Shown piece after piece: positions 63,778 to 63,824 of a stretch of 63,824 nt of DNA; position 1 is the stretch's first letter, and every line of letters starts with the position of its first letter. A program made the position numbers and the translations under genes. A model generated the notes under the pieces. That model was not told where the DNA came from. It saw nothing but the letters and a program-made list of their open reading frames with translations, and ran no database searches. The DNA lies in the NCBI RefSeq assembly GCF_003385595.1, contig NZ_QNUE01000018.1:1-63824 (forward strand), in the 5' to 3' direction. The stretch comes from Chryseobacterium flavum (GTDB lineage: Bacteria > Bacteroidota > Bacteroidia > Flavobacteriales > Weeksellaceae).

Positions 63778-63824
63778 GTAAATAATTAATATTAAAATAT
63801 AAAATATATTATTTATTTAATAAT

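Overview
The window looks like chromosomal DNA of a flavobacterium in the Chryseobacterium/Elizabethkingia group (Weeksellaceae). The pointers are SusC/SusD pairs, a type IX secretion C-terminal signal, a PNGase F-type protein, A-rich start regions instead of Shine-Dalgarno sites, many promoters with the Bacteroidota -7 box TAnnTTTG, and a clade-typical gene set (YfhO, DUF4834, DUF6263, BatA-D, YpdA). The genus is inferred from protein style; no marker gene was compared. No phage, insertion sequence, CRISPR array or tRNA was seen.

Region 1 (1-11.8 kb): the 3' end of a 5S rRNA and its terminator, then a potassium-uptake island. A sigma-54-type response regulator is followed by a compact operon: two unnamed small membrane ORFs, kdpF, kdpA, kdpB, kdpC, a beta-barrel porin, a stand-alone KdpD N-terminal/USP sensor protein and a separate HAMP-PAS histidine kinase. 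This replaces the classical KdpD/KdpE pair with a split, rewired system. Two small hypothetical genes follow.

Region 2 (11.8-30 kb): ligA on the minus strand, then an apparent organophosphorus-scavenging block (Oar-like TonB receptor, secreted glycerophosphodiester phosphodiesterase, SusC, SusD, secreted metallophosphoesterase), an SDR reductase, an MFS transporter, a second TonB receptor and a YpdA-type reductase.

Region 3 (30-41 kb): a lipoprotein, then a minus-strand run (glycosyltransferase, YfhO-like membrane protein, DUF4834, DUF6263 lipoprotein, rlmB, DinB) and a PNGase F-like T9SS cargo protein divergent from a secreted Fn3-like protein.

Region 4 (41-49.7 kb): an aerotolerance operon (MoxR ATPase, GNAT, DUF58, BatD-like, BatA, BatB, BatC, BatD), then MarC and a small membrane protein.

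Region 5 (49.7-63.8 kb): isochorismate synthase with a MenI-like thioesterase and a PlsC-type acyltransferase; an unannotated 20-codon ORF with its own terminator; PadR-PspC; a frameshifted gene remnant; an HD hydrolase; an acyl-CoA thioesterase behind a clear cobalamin riboswitch with its own promoter; a small ABC module; MutS2 without an Smr domain; GNAT-ung; and three envelope genes.

The most interesting points are the B12 riboswitch upstream of a thioesterase, the small-ORF-led and sigma-54-associated kdp system, the PNGase F-like T9SS protein, and the 20-residue amphipathic peptide gene.
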